The position numbers were made by a program, and so were the translations under genes. This document shows positions 31,836 to 41,916 of a stretch of DNA of 64,000 nt, in pieces; position 1 is the stretch's first letter, and every line of letters begins with the position of its first letter. The DNA is from Scilla litardierei (lineage: Eukaryota > Streptophyta > Magnoliopsida > Asparagales > Asparagaceae). The notes beneath the pieces are model-generated. The model saw nothing but the letters and a program-made list of their open reading frames with translations, was not told where the DNA came from and did no database searches. The stretch is taken from positions 29,359,858-29,423,857 of the forward strand of contig CM061132.1 in assembly GCA_030789695.1 (NCBI GenBank). Direction: 5' to 3'.

Positions 31836-32560
31836 TCAGTAATTTCCTTGTATATGTGGATTGGTGTAATAGGATACTACCAGTGGGTGTTCGATCTGTA
31901 AGACAAGACAATACTTTATTTTGCCTTGGTCTTTCATTTTAAAAGTATTCAGTAGGCTTGCAGATATCTCAATGATCTCTGCAGGAGATCCAATGAGATT
32001 TAAGTCGCCCACATAAATGGCGACTATAACAAATTCTATTCCTGATCTTTTAATAAATATACATTGACAGACTTCATTATTAGTGAAACCTTGCTGTTCA
32101 AGGAAATCACTAAATTTGTTATACCACATTTTACCCGATTGCTTAAGACCATATAATGATCTTTGAAACCTTACAGAGTAGACGTCCCTAGGTCTCTCTG
32201 CTATCTCTAAAGGTAATTTATATCTCTCGGGGACTTTCATATATATATATCTTTATCTATATTTCCATATAGATATGCAGTCACAACGTCCATGAGCTGT
32301 ATTTCTAGGCTTTAAAGGGATGATATGCTTAATAAAAATCGGAACGTGATCACATCCATAACAGAGGAGTAGGTTTGTTTATAATCTATCCCCGGTCGTT
32401 AGGAGAATCCTTGTGCTACAAGACGTGCTTTGTAGCGTATGATCTCATTATTTTCATTTCTTTTTCTGATGAAACCCCACTTATAACCCACAGGTTTTAC
32501 ACCTTCAGGTGTTTGAACTACTCGTCCAAAAACTTCGCGTTTCAAGAGTGAGTCCAACTC
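31836..32560 (-). pseudogene. copia reverse transcriptase fragment
   Basis: Frame 32240-31836 reads MKVPERYKLP, RSLYGLKQSGKMWYNKFSDFL, FIKRSGIEFVIVAIYVGDLNLIGS, where the catalytic YVDD box is YVGD. Upstream to about 32560 further RT codons are present in broken frames. RT copies RNA into DNA; this copy lacks a catalytic Asp and has stops. Confidence 0.85.
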
Positions 32561-33058
32561 TACTCCTATTGCCTTGTTCCACTTTGGCCAATCATCTCTG
32601 TGTTTACATTCTGCAATAGATCGTGGTTCGATGTCATCGTCGTATTCATCGACGTGGACAGCAATATTGAACGCAAAGTCGTCGTCAACGACAATACTTT
32701 TTCTGTCCAGTATCTCCCCAGTACGTACAAAATTTAATGATGTTTATCCTATAGTTTCCTCTTCAAGGGAATGTAGGAGGGGAGATGTAGCTGGTCTGAG
32801 CTCAGCATCCTATGTAGGGTTCATCTTTATTTCTCCAGGATTTTTTCTTTTTCGAGGAGCTTTGTCCTTCGAACCTGGTGGGCGTCCTTTCTTCAATTGA
32901 GGTACAGCCGATTCTGTTGTCGGTGGATTGCATCCATATTTTGGGGATGGTAATTCTAGCTGGCGTATTGGCAGTATGGACGTGTGATCTGACAATCTTC
33001 TGGTTGTCAGTAAAATTATCCGGTAGTAAATATACTGTATTCTGAAGATGAAGAATCT

Positions 33059-34379
33059 TCAGGATCTCATCTTCACATTGATTAGTACGTGGATCATAAT
33101 GAGACAAAGTCTTTGTGTTCCAAGAAATGGTCTCAGAAGCTTTTGAGACTGTGTGCCTAGATTTGAAAAAACATTTTCATCAAAGTCACAGTCATCAAGA
33201 CGTGCTTTAAATGCGTCACCCGTCAGGGATTCAAAATATCTAATTATAAAAGGTGAATCATATCCTATATAGATAACCAAACGACGTTGTGGACCCATTT
33301 TGTTCCTTTGAGGTGGTGCAATAGGGACATAAACTGCACAACCAAACACTCTCAATGAGAGATATTCGTAGGTGCACCATATGCTAGCTACATCGGGGAT
33401 AAAATATGGCTACCAGAGGGCCGTATTCTGATAAGCGATGCATCATGCAATATGGCATGTCCCCAAGCATCCACAGGCAACTGAGATTGCATCAGTAATG
33501 GACGTGCAATCCATTGCAATCTCTTTATCAAAGATTCTGTTAACCCATTCTGGGTGTGAACATGTGCTACTGGATGTTCAACTTCGATGTCAATTGCTTG
33601 GCAATAGTCTTGAAAGAGTTGAGAAGTGAATTCTCCCGCATTATCAAGACGTAATTTCTTGATATGGTTATCAGAGAAATGAGCCCGTAACTTAATTATT
33701 TGTGCCAAAAGCTTTGAAAAAGCTAGGTTGTGGGTGGACAAGAGGCACACATAAGACCATTTTGATAATGCATCTATCAGTACCATAAAGTACCGAAATG
33801 GGCCACTTGCAGGGAGAATAGGACCGCAAATATCCCCATGTATTCTCTCCAAGAAGCTAGGAGACTCTAATCCCACTTTTCAGTAGGAATGGTCACGTTA
33901 TTAGTTTGTCCTTGAAACAAGGCATACATTGAAAATCACCCTTCTGAAGAATCTTCAGGTTCTTCAGATTATGTCCAAAATACGGGGTAATGATGTGGTG
34001 CATCATTGCCGATCCCGGGTGACCAAGTCTGTTATTGCAGAGTTTGAATTCTGGCGACATAAGGCACTTCTGGGGCACAGTCAAATTAGCTTTTGTAGGT
34101 TGAATATGAGTATGATAGAGACCCGATGAGAGTCTCTTAAATCGTTCTAAGACAGTTTTTAAACCGTCCTTTTGACGAGTAACATACAGATATTCATCAT
34201 CATGTATATCTTTAGTTTCTAAGTGATATCCATTTAAACGAATATCCTTGAAATTTAATTGGTTCCTATTTGATTTAGGACAGAAAAGTGCATCTTTTAT
34301 TATTAGTCTCGTGTTATTTGGGAGCAAAATCATTGCTTCACCAGATCCTTCAATTATATTTGACAGTCCTGAAATAGTG
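33059..34379 (-). pseudogene. copia pre-integrase and integrase
   Basis: 34333-33893 is the GAG-pre-integrase region (ALFCPKSNRNQLNFKDIRLNGYH, then the zinc-binding RLGHPGSAMMHHI..CMPCFKDK). 33876-33388 is the integrase core with HGDICGPI (first Asp), LRLDNAGEFTSQ (second Asp) and QNGLTESLIKR (Glu). 33355-33059 is the C-terminal FGCAVYVPIAPPQRNK..GYDSPFIIRYFESLTGD. Three frames are separated by shifts or stops. The DDE residues are kept although the reading frame is broken. Confidence 0.88.
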
Positions 34380-35201
34380 CACTACTAAAAAAGGACTTTT
34401 GCCAATGTTTTTTAAACATTTCACGGCGTTTTTGAAGCGCTGGCAAACGTTTTCCCGACGTTTTACGAAACGCCGCAAAGACGTTGGAAAAAGTGGGTAT
34501 TGCGAAATGTTTTCTCTACGTTTTGGTGAAACGCCGCAAAATGTCCACTTTTGTTAGCGTTTTCGTGAAACGTTAGGAAATGTCCAACACATTTCTCAGC
34601 ATTTTCGTGAAACGTTGGGAAATGTCTACAATACATATACCAACGCTTTCATGCAACGTTGGGAAATGCCAGTGATACATTTAGCGGCGTTTTGGTAAAA
34701 TGTTAAGAAATGTCTACATTACATATACCAACGCTTTCTTGAAACATTGGGAAATGCACGTGATACATTTAGCAGCATTTTCATAAAACGTTGGGAAATG
34801 TTTATGGGACATTTGCTGGCATTTCTGATACATTTAGCAATGTTTCCATAAAATGTTGGAAAAGGCTTATTATTGAAAACTTTTTCCATCACTTCTTTAA
34901 AACTCCAAGATATGTGATAAACTTAAAAATCATATTCTGTATTTTTATATTATATTTAAAACATGTTATCTTTTTGAATTTACAAGTTTAGAATTGAGAA
35001 AAATATGATAAAATAAATAATAAATTCATCTGAAATACATCATCTATACAAATTATAATAAATGCGTCTAAGTTACATCATCCATACAAAATGCAATAAG
35101 TTCATTCATCGTCCGTATAAGATACAATAAATTCTTTCAGTATCCATCATCCATACCAAATATAAGAAAGTCAAACACAATATTTGACAACAAAAGATAA
35201 T

Positions 35202-35288
35202 TTATTCATCCCGAAGGTAATTATCATTTGATTCTGTGTAACTTTCTCCACTTGAGTTACATGATGGCCTGCTACTAGCTTTAGGGAC
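35202..35288 (-). CDS. Possible last exon of the CACTA-encoded protein
   Basis: Between a minus-strand acceptor CTACAG at 35289 and TAA at 35202-35204 is an open 28-codon segment, Ser/Asn-rich (VPKASSRPSCNSSG...). Its position, inside the end of a CACTA element and reading toward the terminus, suits a 3'-terminal exon. There is no recognisable domain, so this is a weak call. Confidence 0.25.
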   Translation of the reverse strand, partial: VPKASSRPSCNSSGESYTESNDNYLRDE

Positions 35289-35625
35289 CTGTAGTGGACA
35301 TGTGAAAGTAAAAGACAATTTCAATTAGTAGAATTAGTAGTCTGAAAGTGTAAACAAGCTAAATCTTCCTTGCTAACTTATGCAGCTTAATGAAAAACTT
35401 AAAATGCCATTAGCCCGACATTCATGCAGAGAACCAACACTACTAAAAATTTCCTAAATTCCTACTAAACTGAAATCACATTTTAAAAAATCCTTCTTTA
35501 GTGCAGTATATATCAGGGTTAAAATATAAGGATGCAGATCTCCATTTTGTCATAAACTTGCATACATCTATTGATGTGTAATGGTCAAAATTTGAAACTC
35601 TCACATGAAGCACTTATTCAATGAA
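35289..35625. other. Unassigned CACTA interior
   Basis: AT-rich, no exon recognised; ends at the AGCCT target of the Sirevirus insertion. Confidence 0.4.
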
Positions 35626-35630
35626 AGCCT
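35626..35630. repeat. 5-bp target duplication AGCCT (left)
   Basis: Repeated at 43577-43581, bounding the copia element at 35631-43576. Confidence 0.9.
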
Positions 35631-36574
35631 TGTTGGATCCTGTGGATGGCAAACAACACTAGAAGAGGGGGTTGAATAGTGTTGTGCAAATAGTATACTT
35701 TTTCGATTGTTAAGATTAGCACAAATAAAATCCTTCTAATGTTGCCTAAGAAGCCAAGTAGAGTAATCTACGCTTGGTTCTTAATCAACAAAGTAATCTT
35801 ACAAATATGATAGAGAAAAGATTACAATCAGATATAAATCTTTACAGAGAGATCTTTACACAACGGAATTAAATAAATAATCTTTGCAATAATAAATCAA
35901 CAAGGAATTACAAAGATGTAAGATTAGCAAATGAAAAATGCGTGTACGAGAAATATAAACAATCACAGAAAAACGAACGCAGAGACAAGCGATTTTATCC
36001 TGGTTCCCCGCAACCCGGGTACGTCCAGTCCCCGACCAATCCGGTACGAGATTTTTCACTATCTGCCTTGGTAAATACAATTACCTAACTTCACTCGTTA
36101 GGATTTCCAACGACCTAGTCTCAACCAGGATTTCCGACTGGCAACACCTAGACTTGTCTAGTGTTCCAACAACAACACAATGAAACTTATATCCAATACA
36201 CCACAATAAATTGATGGAGATTGGTTTTTACACCCGATTCTATAGCCAATCAATGATAGACAAAATTGTGTAGTGGCTTGATAGAATAAGAGTCTAGATC
36301 ACACAAAGATACGAGAGAATTCTTTGTGATCTAGATCTAATGCTTTTCAAAAAATCCTTTAAACAAAAGTAAAGAGAATAGCAATAAGGATTTTGAAAAA
36401 CGTTTAGCCAATAAAACAAGAGTATGATCTTTAAAAAAGTAATAACAGAATTTTCCAAGATCACAATAAAAATAGAATTGGCTAGAGAAAATGAGAGCTT
36501 TGAATTAAAGAGCGTTTGCACGAGAGATTTGATTTTCAATAGATGTTGTGTTTTTCTCAAATGAAATTAGCTCT

Positions 36575-36583
36575 TATTTATAG
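36575..36583 (-). promoter_or_regulatory. TATA box in the LTR
   Basis: Minus-strand CCCTATAAATAAG; the same box is at 42861-42869 in the 5' LTR, where it would drive the element RNA. Confidence 0.7.
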
Positions 36584-36698
36584 GGAAAATTCTGAGATTT
36601 GAAATTCAAATTTCCTTTGACTTTTGTCCCAAAAATCTCGGAGAAAATCACTCAACGAATTTTCAAAATTCAAATCAAAACGTCAGAATTTTACAGCT

Positions 36699-36848
36699 GG
36701 TAGTCGACTCCCTCATGTAGGTAGTCGACTCCCAGAGTGTTTCAGGGAATCTCGAATCTCGGCTGGTAGTCGACTCCCTACTGTTGGTAGTCGACTCCCA
36801 GAGGAGTTTTTCCTGCAACACTTCTAGTCAGACAGGTAGTTAACTCCA
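36699..36848 (-). promoter_or_regulatory. U3 repeats with GTCGAC core
   Basis: Four copies of GGTAGTCGACTCCC plus one decayed copy (GGTAGTTAACTCC), 116-265 bp upstream of the TATA box. The 5' LTR copy is at 42986-43135. Each holds the palindrome AGTCGACT. The position suggests enhancer-like protein binding, which is inference. Confidence 0.65.
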
Positions 36849-37291
36849 GGGTGTGTGGAGTTTCACTACGTAAGTTATAGGATGACTAGAGAAAGCTCTT
36901 AAAATATTTTTGAGGATATAAAAAGATTTTCAAAAAACTTTTTCAAATTTGTTTGTGTGCGTGTGTTTTGTCTATATGATTTGTCTTTGACAAATACCCT
37001 AAAGAGACACGACACACTCACTATAGACTTAGGACATGTCTTCGGAAGCTTGATCAATTTGATGAAGTGGATGCGAGCTTCACTTGAGCTTCTTGTTCTA
37101 TTTGAGCTTGAACTTCATCATTTGACTTAGCCACGTTTGTCCTTGTCTTTGAGTGTAGATTTGTGTTTCTTTGAGTATGAGTAACGCTTCGCATATTCTG
37201 CACACTTAGGTGTAGTGTAGTTAGTACACTTAAGCTTTCATTTGGTGTGCTCATCATCAAAATTACTTGGGGTGGAATTCAATTTTCATCA

Positions 37292-37475
37292 CTCTCCCCC
37301 TTTTTGATGATGACACCCAAATGAAAAAAAATGAAGTAAGATTGAAAAATGAAAGTACATTTAAGTATACTTACTCCCCCCTGCTTTGATGCGGTTCTCC
37401 CCCTGCATCGAAGCTGTTAGCAATGCAATTCATATAATTTCATTTTTTTGCATTTCAGATATTTTTCTCCCCCTT
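37292..37475 (-). promoter_or_regulatory. Cluster of polypurine tracts
   Basis: Minus-strand AAAAAGGGGGAGAG touches the LTR at 37292; further GGGGGAG runs occur near 37374-37380, 37395-37402 and 37467-37473. Reverse transcriptase uses such a tract to prime plus-strand DNA; multiple tracts are a described Sirevirus trait. Confidence 0.75.
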
Positions 37476-37521
37476 GTCATCAACAAAAAAAACAACAAAT
37501 GAAAAGGCTAGTGACAAAGCA

Positions 37522-39250
37522 TTATAATTGATCACTATTCAATTCCTTTTCACTAACAATACCCAATTCTCTACGAAGTCTAGAGAATGTATCTTTTTGT
37601 AGGGGTTTTGTTAGAATATCTGCAACTTGCAATTCAGAGGAGACAAATTTAAGTTCAACATCCTTTTTGGTACAGTGATCATCAATAAATCTATACCTGA
37701 TATCAATATGTTTTGTTCTAGGATGAAGAACGGAATTTTTAGTGAGATTAATCGCGCTTTTATTATCGCAATAAATTACACATGTAGATGTATTAACACC
37801 ATAATCTATGAGAACTTGTTTCATTCAAAGAATCTGGGCACAGGCTAGTCCAGCAGCTATGTATTCTGCCTCAGTGGTAGATAGTGAGACTGAACTTTGC
37901 TTTTTGCTAAACCACGAGACAAGGGAATGTCCAAGAAAATGACATGTTCCACTTGTGCTTTTTCTTGTGGCTTTACAACCAGCATAGTCTGCGTCACTAA
38001 ATGAAGTTAAATCAAATGTGCCGCTTTTGGGATAAAATAGTCCAAAATCAGTAGTGGTCTTAAGATATCTAAATATGTATTTTACCTTTTTCAGATGTGA
38101 TTCTCTAGGATCACATTGAAATCTAGCACATGCACAAACACTAAACATAATGTCAGGCCGGCTAGCAGTCAAATAGAGTAACGATCCGACCATACCTCGA
38201 TATGTTTTCTGGTCGACCTTTTTACCTGCTTCGTCTTTGTCTAAAGACGTGGATGTTGCCATTGGTATGTTCTTTCCTGATGCGGTTTTCATCCCGAACC
38301 TTTTGATTAGGTCTTTGGCATACTTCGTTTGATGAATGAAGGTTCCTTCTTTTCCTTGTTTGATTTGTAAGCCGAGAAAATATGTCAGCTCCCCCATGTG
38401 GCTCATTTCAAATTGTTCCTGCGCGCATTAGCTTAGCAAACTCTTGACAAAGATCTTCATTAGTAGATCCGAAGATAATGTCGTCTACATAAACTTGAAT
38501 AAGAATAATATCATCATGAATTTTCTTAACAAATAAGGTTATGTCTATCTTTCCAATAATGTAACTTGAGTCAATTAAAAATTTTCTTAATCTTTCATAC
38601 CAAGCTCTTGGAGCTTGTTTTAGACCATACAGGGCTTTATTTAACTTGTAAACAAATCCTGTGTTTTTATCATGTTCAAATCCAGGAGGTTGCTCAACGT
38701 AGACTTCCTCCTTTATGAATCCATTTAGGAAAGCGCTTTTTACATCCATTTGGTATAGTTTGAAATTTTTATATGATGCAAATGCAAGTAACATCCTGAT
38801 AGATTCTAATCTAGCAACAGGAGCAAAAGTTTTATCGAAGTCTATACCTTCTTCTTGTGAGTATCCTTTCGCTACTAACCTTGCTTTATTTCTCACTACA
38901 TTTCCATCTTCGTCTAGTTTGTTCCGATATACCCATTTGGTGCCGATAACTGGACGGTCTTCCGGTCTAGGTACTAACTCCCATACTTGATTGCGTTCAA
39001 ATTGCAGAAGTTCTTCTTGCATAGCTTCAATCCATGCTTCATCTGCAAGAGCTTCTTCTACCTTTTTCGGCTCAACGTTAGAAACAAATGCAACATGTGT
39101 CAAGTGTTCTATTTGAGATCTAGTTCTAATTCCTGCATCAATATCACCTATGACTTGTGTGTGTGTGATATGTGACTTCAGGAAATGATTTAGGTAGAGG
39201 ACTAGAGATATCATTAGCAGTGATAGATTCATTATCGGGAGTAGATGCAA
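37522..39250 (-). pseudogene. Sirevirus pol part 2: RT and RNase H
   Basis: Three frames. 39250-38408: RT from [20 protein letters not shown] through [34 protein letters not shown] to the catalytic [11 protein letters not shown]. 38406-37825: GELTYFLGLQI, VGSLLYLTASRPDI, FSDADYAGCK, STTEAEYIAA (RNase H). 37824-37522: CDNKSAINLTKN, RTKHIDIRYRFI, ADILTKPL. Breaks: a 1-nt shift near 38420 and one TGA at 37825-37827 between ..AQIL and MKQVL, where the family has Trp. Catalytic residues are intact, so with an upstream shift only a handful of changes separate it from an open frame. Confidence 0.9.
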
Positions 39251-40535
39251 TGATTATGCTATCATCATCATTATGAGCAGTATTATGAGGTAGAGATTCA
39301 TCAAATGTTACGTGTAGAGTTTCAACAATAGTTTCGGAACTTTTATTGTAAACTCTATATGCTTTACTATGTAAAGAGTAACCGATAAATATGCCTTCAT
39401 CTGCTTTGGAGTCAAATTTATCTAAGTTATCTTTAGTATTCAGAATATAGCACTTACAACCAAAAACTCTGAAGTAAGATACTTTCGGAATTCGTTGGAG
39501 CAATAACTCATAAGGGGTCTTTTCAAAAGGTTTTCTTATTAAAACTTTGTTTTGAATATAGCACGCGGTTGCTACAGCTTCCGCCCAAAAAAATTTTGGA
39601 AGGTTGTTTTCACACAACATTGTTCGTGCATACTCTTGGAGTGTTCCATTTTTCCTTTCAACTACCCCATTTTGAGGAGCAGCTCTAGGAAAAGCAAAAG
39701 TATGAGAAAAGCCTCTTTCTTCACAAAACAGTTTAAAATGTTCATTTTCAAATTCACCACCGTGATCACTTCTTAAAGAAATAATTTTCAAAGAGTATAA
39801 ACGTTCAATTCTTTTGAAAAATATTTCGAATTCACGGAAGGCATCATTCTTATGAGTTAAGAATAATACCCACGTATATCGAGTAAAATCATCAACTATG
39901 ACAAATACGTATCTAGAGTTACATAAGGATGGAGTTCTAGTTGGGCCAAACAAGTCCATATGAAGTAGTTCAAGTGGCCCATTTGAACTAAGAGCTCCAA
40001 TATTCTTAAATGAACTCTTATGCATTTTGCCAAATTGACATGAATTACATATTTTATCCAATTTAAAATTTATTTTGGGAAGTCCTTGCACCAACTCTTT
40101 CCTGGAAATCTTATTCATGTTTTTGATGTTCACATGGCCAAATCGTCTATGCCAGAGCAAAGGGTCATTTGTTGAAACAATTAAACATATATTTGATTCA
40201 TATTCATTTAGTCTAAGTACATAAATATTTTCTACTCGCTTGCCTTTAACAAGAATGTTTTTCATATCCTTGTCATAGACTAAGCAGGAGTCAAGAGTGA
40301 ATAGAACTTTCATACATTTGTTGCACAGTTGACTTATGCTTATCAGATTATGCTTTAATCCTTTCACCAAGCTTATATCTTTGATGAGCACTTTTGAAGG
40401 ACTGCCGATATTACCTATTCCGACAATTTTACCTTTCTTGTTGTCACCAAATGTCACGGTTCCGCCATCATACATTTTTAGATTGCTAAGAAGTCTTGCG
40501 TTCCATGTCATGTGTGCGGAGCATCCGCTGTCCAT
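39144..40535 (-). CDS. Sirevirus pol part 1: protease and integrase
   Basis: 463 codons open. Protease motif DSGCSAHMT at the start; pre-integrase zinc domain ([16 protein letters not shown]); integrase core with [18 protein letters not shown] and [11 protein letters not shown] supplying DDE; then [10 protein letters not shown] and the conserved C-terminal region to ..GIFIGYS. The frame is lost at about 39160 in a (CA)n/(GT)n dinucleotide run, which is a slippage-prone site for both polymerase and sequencing. The RT frame picks up immediately. Confidence 0.9.
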   Translation of the reverse strand: MDSGCSAHMTWNARLLSNLKMYDGGTVTFGDNKKGKIVGIGNIGSPSKVLIKDISLVKGLKHNLISISQLCNKCMKVLFTLDSCLVYDKDMKNILVKGKRVENIYVLRLNEYESNICLIVSTNDPLLWHRRFGHVNIKNMNKISRKELVQGLPKINFKLDKICNSCQFGKMHKSSFKNIGALSSNGPLELLHMDLFGPTRTPSLCNSRYVFVIVDDFTRYTWVLFLTHKNDAFREFEIFFKRIERLYSLKIISLRSDHGGEFENEHFKLFCEERGFSHTFAFPRAAPQNGVVERKNGTLQEYARTMLCENNLPKFFWAEAVATACYIQNKVLIRKPFEKTPYELLLQRIPKVSYFRVFGCKCYILNTKDNLDKFDSKADEGIFIGYSLHSKAYRVYNKSSETIVETLHVTFDESLPHNTAHNDDDSIIIASTPDNESITANDISSPLPKSFPEVTYHTHTSHR

Positions 40536-40710
40536 TATCCATGTGTCCTGAAAAAAATAATTTTGACACGTTTGGTACCCACTTATAATTGGGTCCGATT
40601 TGTTAGAGAAGATAATTTTATTGTTATGAGCGATCTTGAATGTTTGGGTATCAGAAGAATATACATGAAGTATGTGGATACCCTAATGTATGTACAAAAT
40701 GAAAAAAAAA

Positions 40711-41889
40711 TTAATTATTAGGAACCCAAATTCGATTTGAATTTGATTTCCTATGAACAAATGAATCATTATAAGATCCATGCATATTTCTTGTCAAATT
40801 ATGAACATAAACATTTTTATCATGCAGACATAAGTGTTTAGGTACCAATATCATATTATTTCTAACATTGTGTACATTGCGAGGCTTGTGTACAAAATGT
40901 GATCTTTGATGTGCATTGTGTACAACATTTTTATGTGCCGTGTTATGGGATATAACATGAGGTTTATTGTGTGCATTGTGTATAACATGTGGATCATATG
41001 AAGCATGAGGTGCATTATTGTATCTAGCATTTTTACCATACATAAAAGCTACCTTTTTGACATTAGCATGCACAACATTTGCATTTCTACTCATATCCTT
41101 AGATGTAGAAGCTTGAGCATGAGTAGATATATCAACAATATTTCTAGGAGCATAAGAACAAGAAGAGATAGAACTATTTCTGATACATTCAAATTTTGCA
41201 ACTAATTCTTCATGCTTTATATGATTAGAAGCAATAATATTTGCAAGTGAATCCATCTTATCATTTAAGCATGAAACATACAAAGCATGTTCATTTTTCA
41301 ATAAATCATGATCACAGACTAATTTGTCATGTTCTTTATTCAGAGTCTTGTGTTTCTTGTCTAGTACCTTGTGTTTCTTTGACAAACGTTCATATTCTCT
41401 GTAGAGGTTTTCATATGCGCTTACAATGTCAAACTCATTTTCCTCATCGGAACTAGCATCACTTACCTCGTCTTTGTCGTTTTGACGTGCCATCATGCAT
41501 AGTTCTTCATTGTTGACTTGAGGTATCTTCATGACTTGAGGTATCTTCATGGGTGTTTGAATCTCACTTGATTTTGATCCGAATCTTTCGTCCAATATGT
41601 TGAGGATTTTGTGCGCGGTATCTGCCTCTTCTACAAGATATAACGTCTTATCAGTTAAAACAATATAAATTAGATGTATTACCTTTATGTTTCTGAAGTA
41701 GGCTTCTTCTTGATCCGGATTCCATTGTGTTTGCGGCATGGTTGGAATCTCATATGGTTCTTTAAGAAATCTCGTGTATTTTAGATCTTGTGCCTCCAAG
41801 AAGATCTCCATTCTTCTTCTCCATTGGGAGTAGAAATTGCCGTCAAAGATTGGAGGTGTATGAATGCTATAGGACGCTGTTGATGCCAT
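40711..41889 (-). CDS. Sirevirus-like gag
   Basis: 392 codons from ATG 41889, 28 bases inside the 5' LTR edge. N-terminus MASTASYSIHTPPIFDGNFYSQWRRRMEIFL is the usual copia gag start, followed by a UBN2-type region that is cut short after LDERFGSKSSEIQ (about residue 110), and by an imperfect duplicate of MKIPQV. Residues about 165-215 are a coiled coil (YEREYERLSKKHKVLDKKHKTLNKEHDKL region). The C-terminal half is His/Asn-rich. The CCHC zinc knuckle expected near the middle is not seen, probably because of a deletion around residues 110-125. The frame stops at IWVPNN, about 170 nt before the protease motif. Confidence 0.85.
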   Translation of the reverse strand: MASTASYSIHTPPIFDGNFYSQWRRRMEIFLEAQDLKYTRFLKEPYEIPTMPQTQWNPDQEEAYFRNIKVIHLIYIVLTDKTLYLVEEADTAHKILNILDERFGSKSSEIQTPMKIPQVMKIPQVNNEELCMMARQNDKDEVSDASSDEENEFDIVSAYENLYREYERLSKKHKVLDKKHKTLNKEHDKLVCDHDLLKNEHALYVSCLNDKMDSLANIIASNHIKHEELVAKFECIRNSSISSCSYAPRNIVDISTHAQASTSKDMSRNANVVHANVKKVAFMYGKNARYNNAPHASYDPHVIHNAHNKPHVISHNTAHKNVVHNAHQRSHFVHKPRNVHNVRNNMILVPKHLCLHDKNVYVHNLTRNMHGSYNDSFVHRKSNSNRIWVPNN

Positions 41890-41916
41890 CGCTTTTGACC
41901 TTGCTTTGATACCAAG

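Larger units (their letters stand above)
23050..34379 (-). mobile_element. Decayed Ty1/copia element, split by a gag-only LTR insertion
   Basis: The minus-strand 3' end lies on the left: about 100 bp of LTR (23050-23150) and a polypurine tract (rc of TTACTCCCCCTGAAC, about 23155-23170) adjoin the Tekay 3' LTR, which appears to have inserted into this LTR. RNase H is at 23388-23910. Between 23911 and 31749 a gag-only element interrupts it with target duplication TCCAG. RT, integrase and pre-integrase continue from 31750 to 34379, where a CACTA terminus cuts it. gag and the 5' LTR are not in the window. Many stops and shifts mark it as old. Confidence 0.85.
34380..35630. mobile_element. CACTA (En/Spm) transposon terminus with subterminal repeats
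   Basis: Begins CACTACTAAAAAAGGAC, the plant CACTA terminal signature, directly inside the copia pre-integrase. For about 500 bp it is a degenerate array of ACGTTGGGAAATG / GCGTTTTCGTGAAACG units, the usual subterminal transposase-binding repeats. The other terminus (TTTTTAGTAGTG) is not found before the window ends, so the element probably continues past the nested insertions at 35631 and perhaps 45831. Confidence 0.75.
35631..37291 (-). repeat. 3' LTR of the Sirevirus-like element
   Basis: 1661 bp; same sequence as 41917-43576 apart from scattered substitutions and small indels. Contains a TATA box (36575-36583, minus CTATAAATA) and the U3 repeats at 36699-36848. Confidence 0.92.

Noticed and set aside
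40536..40710. Possible intron between gag and protease in the Sirevirus-like element
   Set aside because: A TTTTTTTCAG acceptor precedes the protease motif, but no convincing donor lies before the gag stop and the candidate introns would be very short or out of frame.
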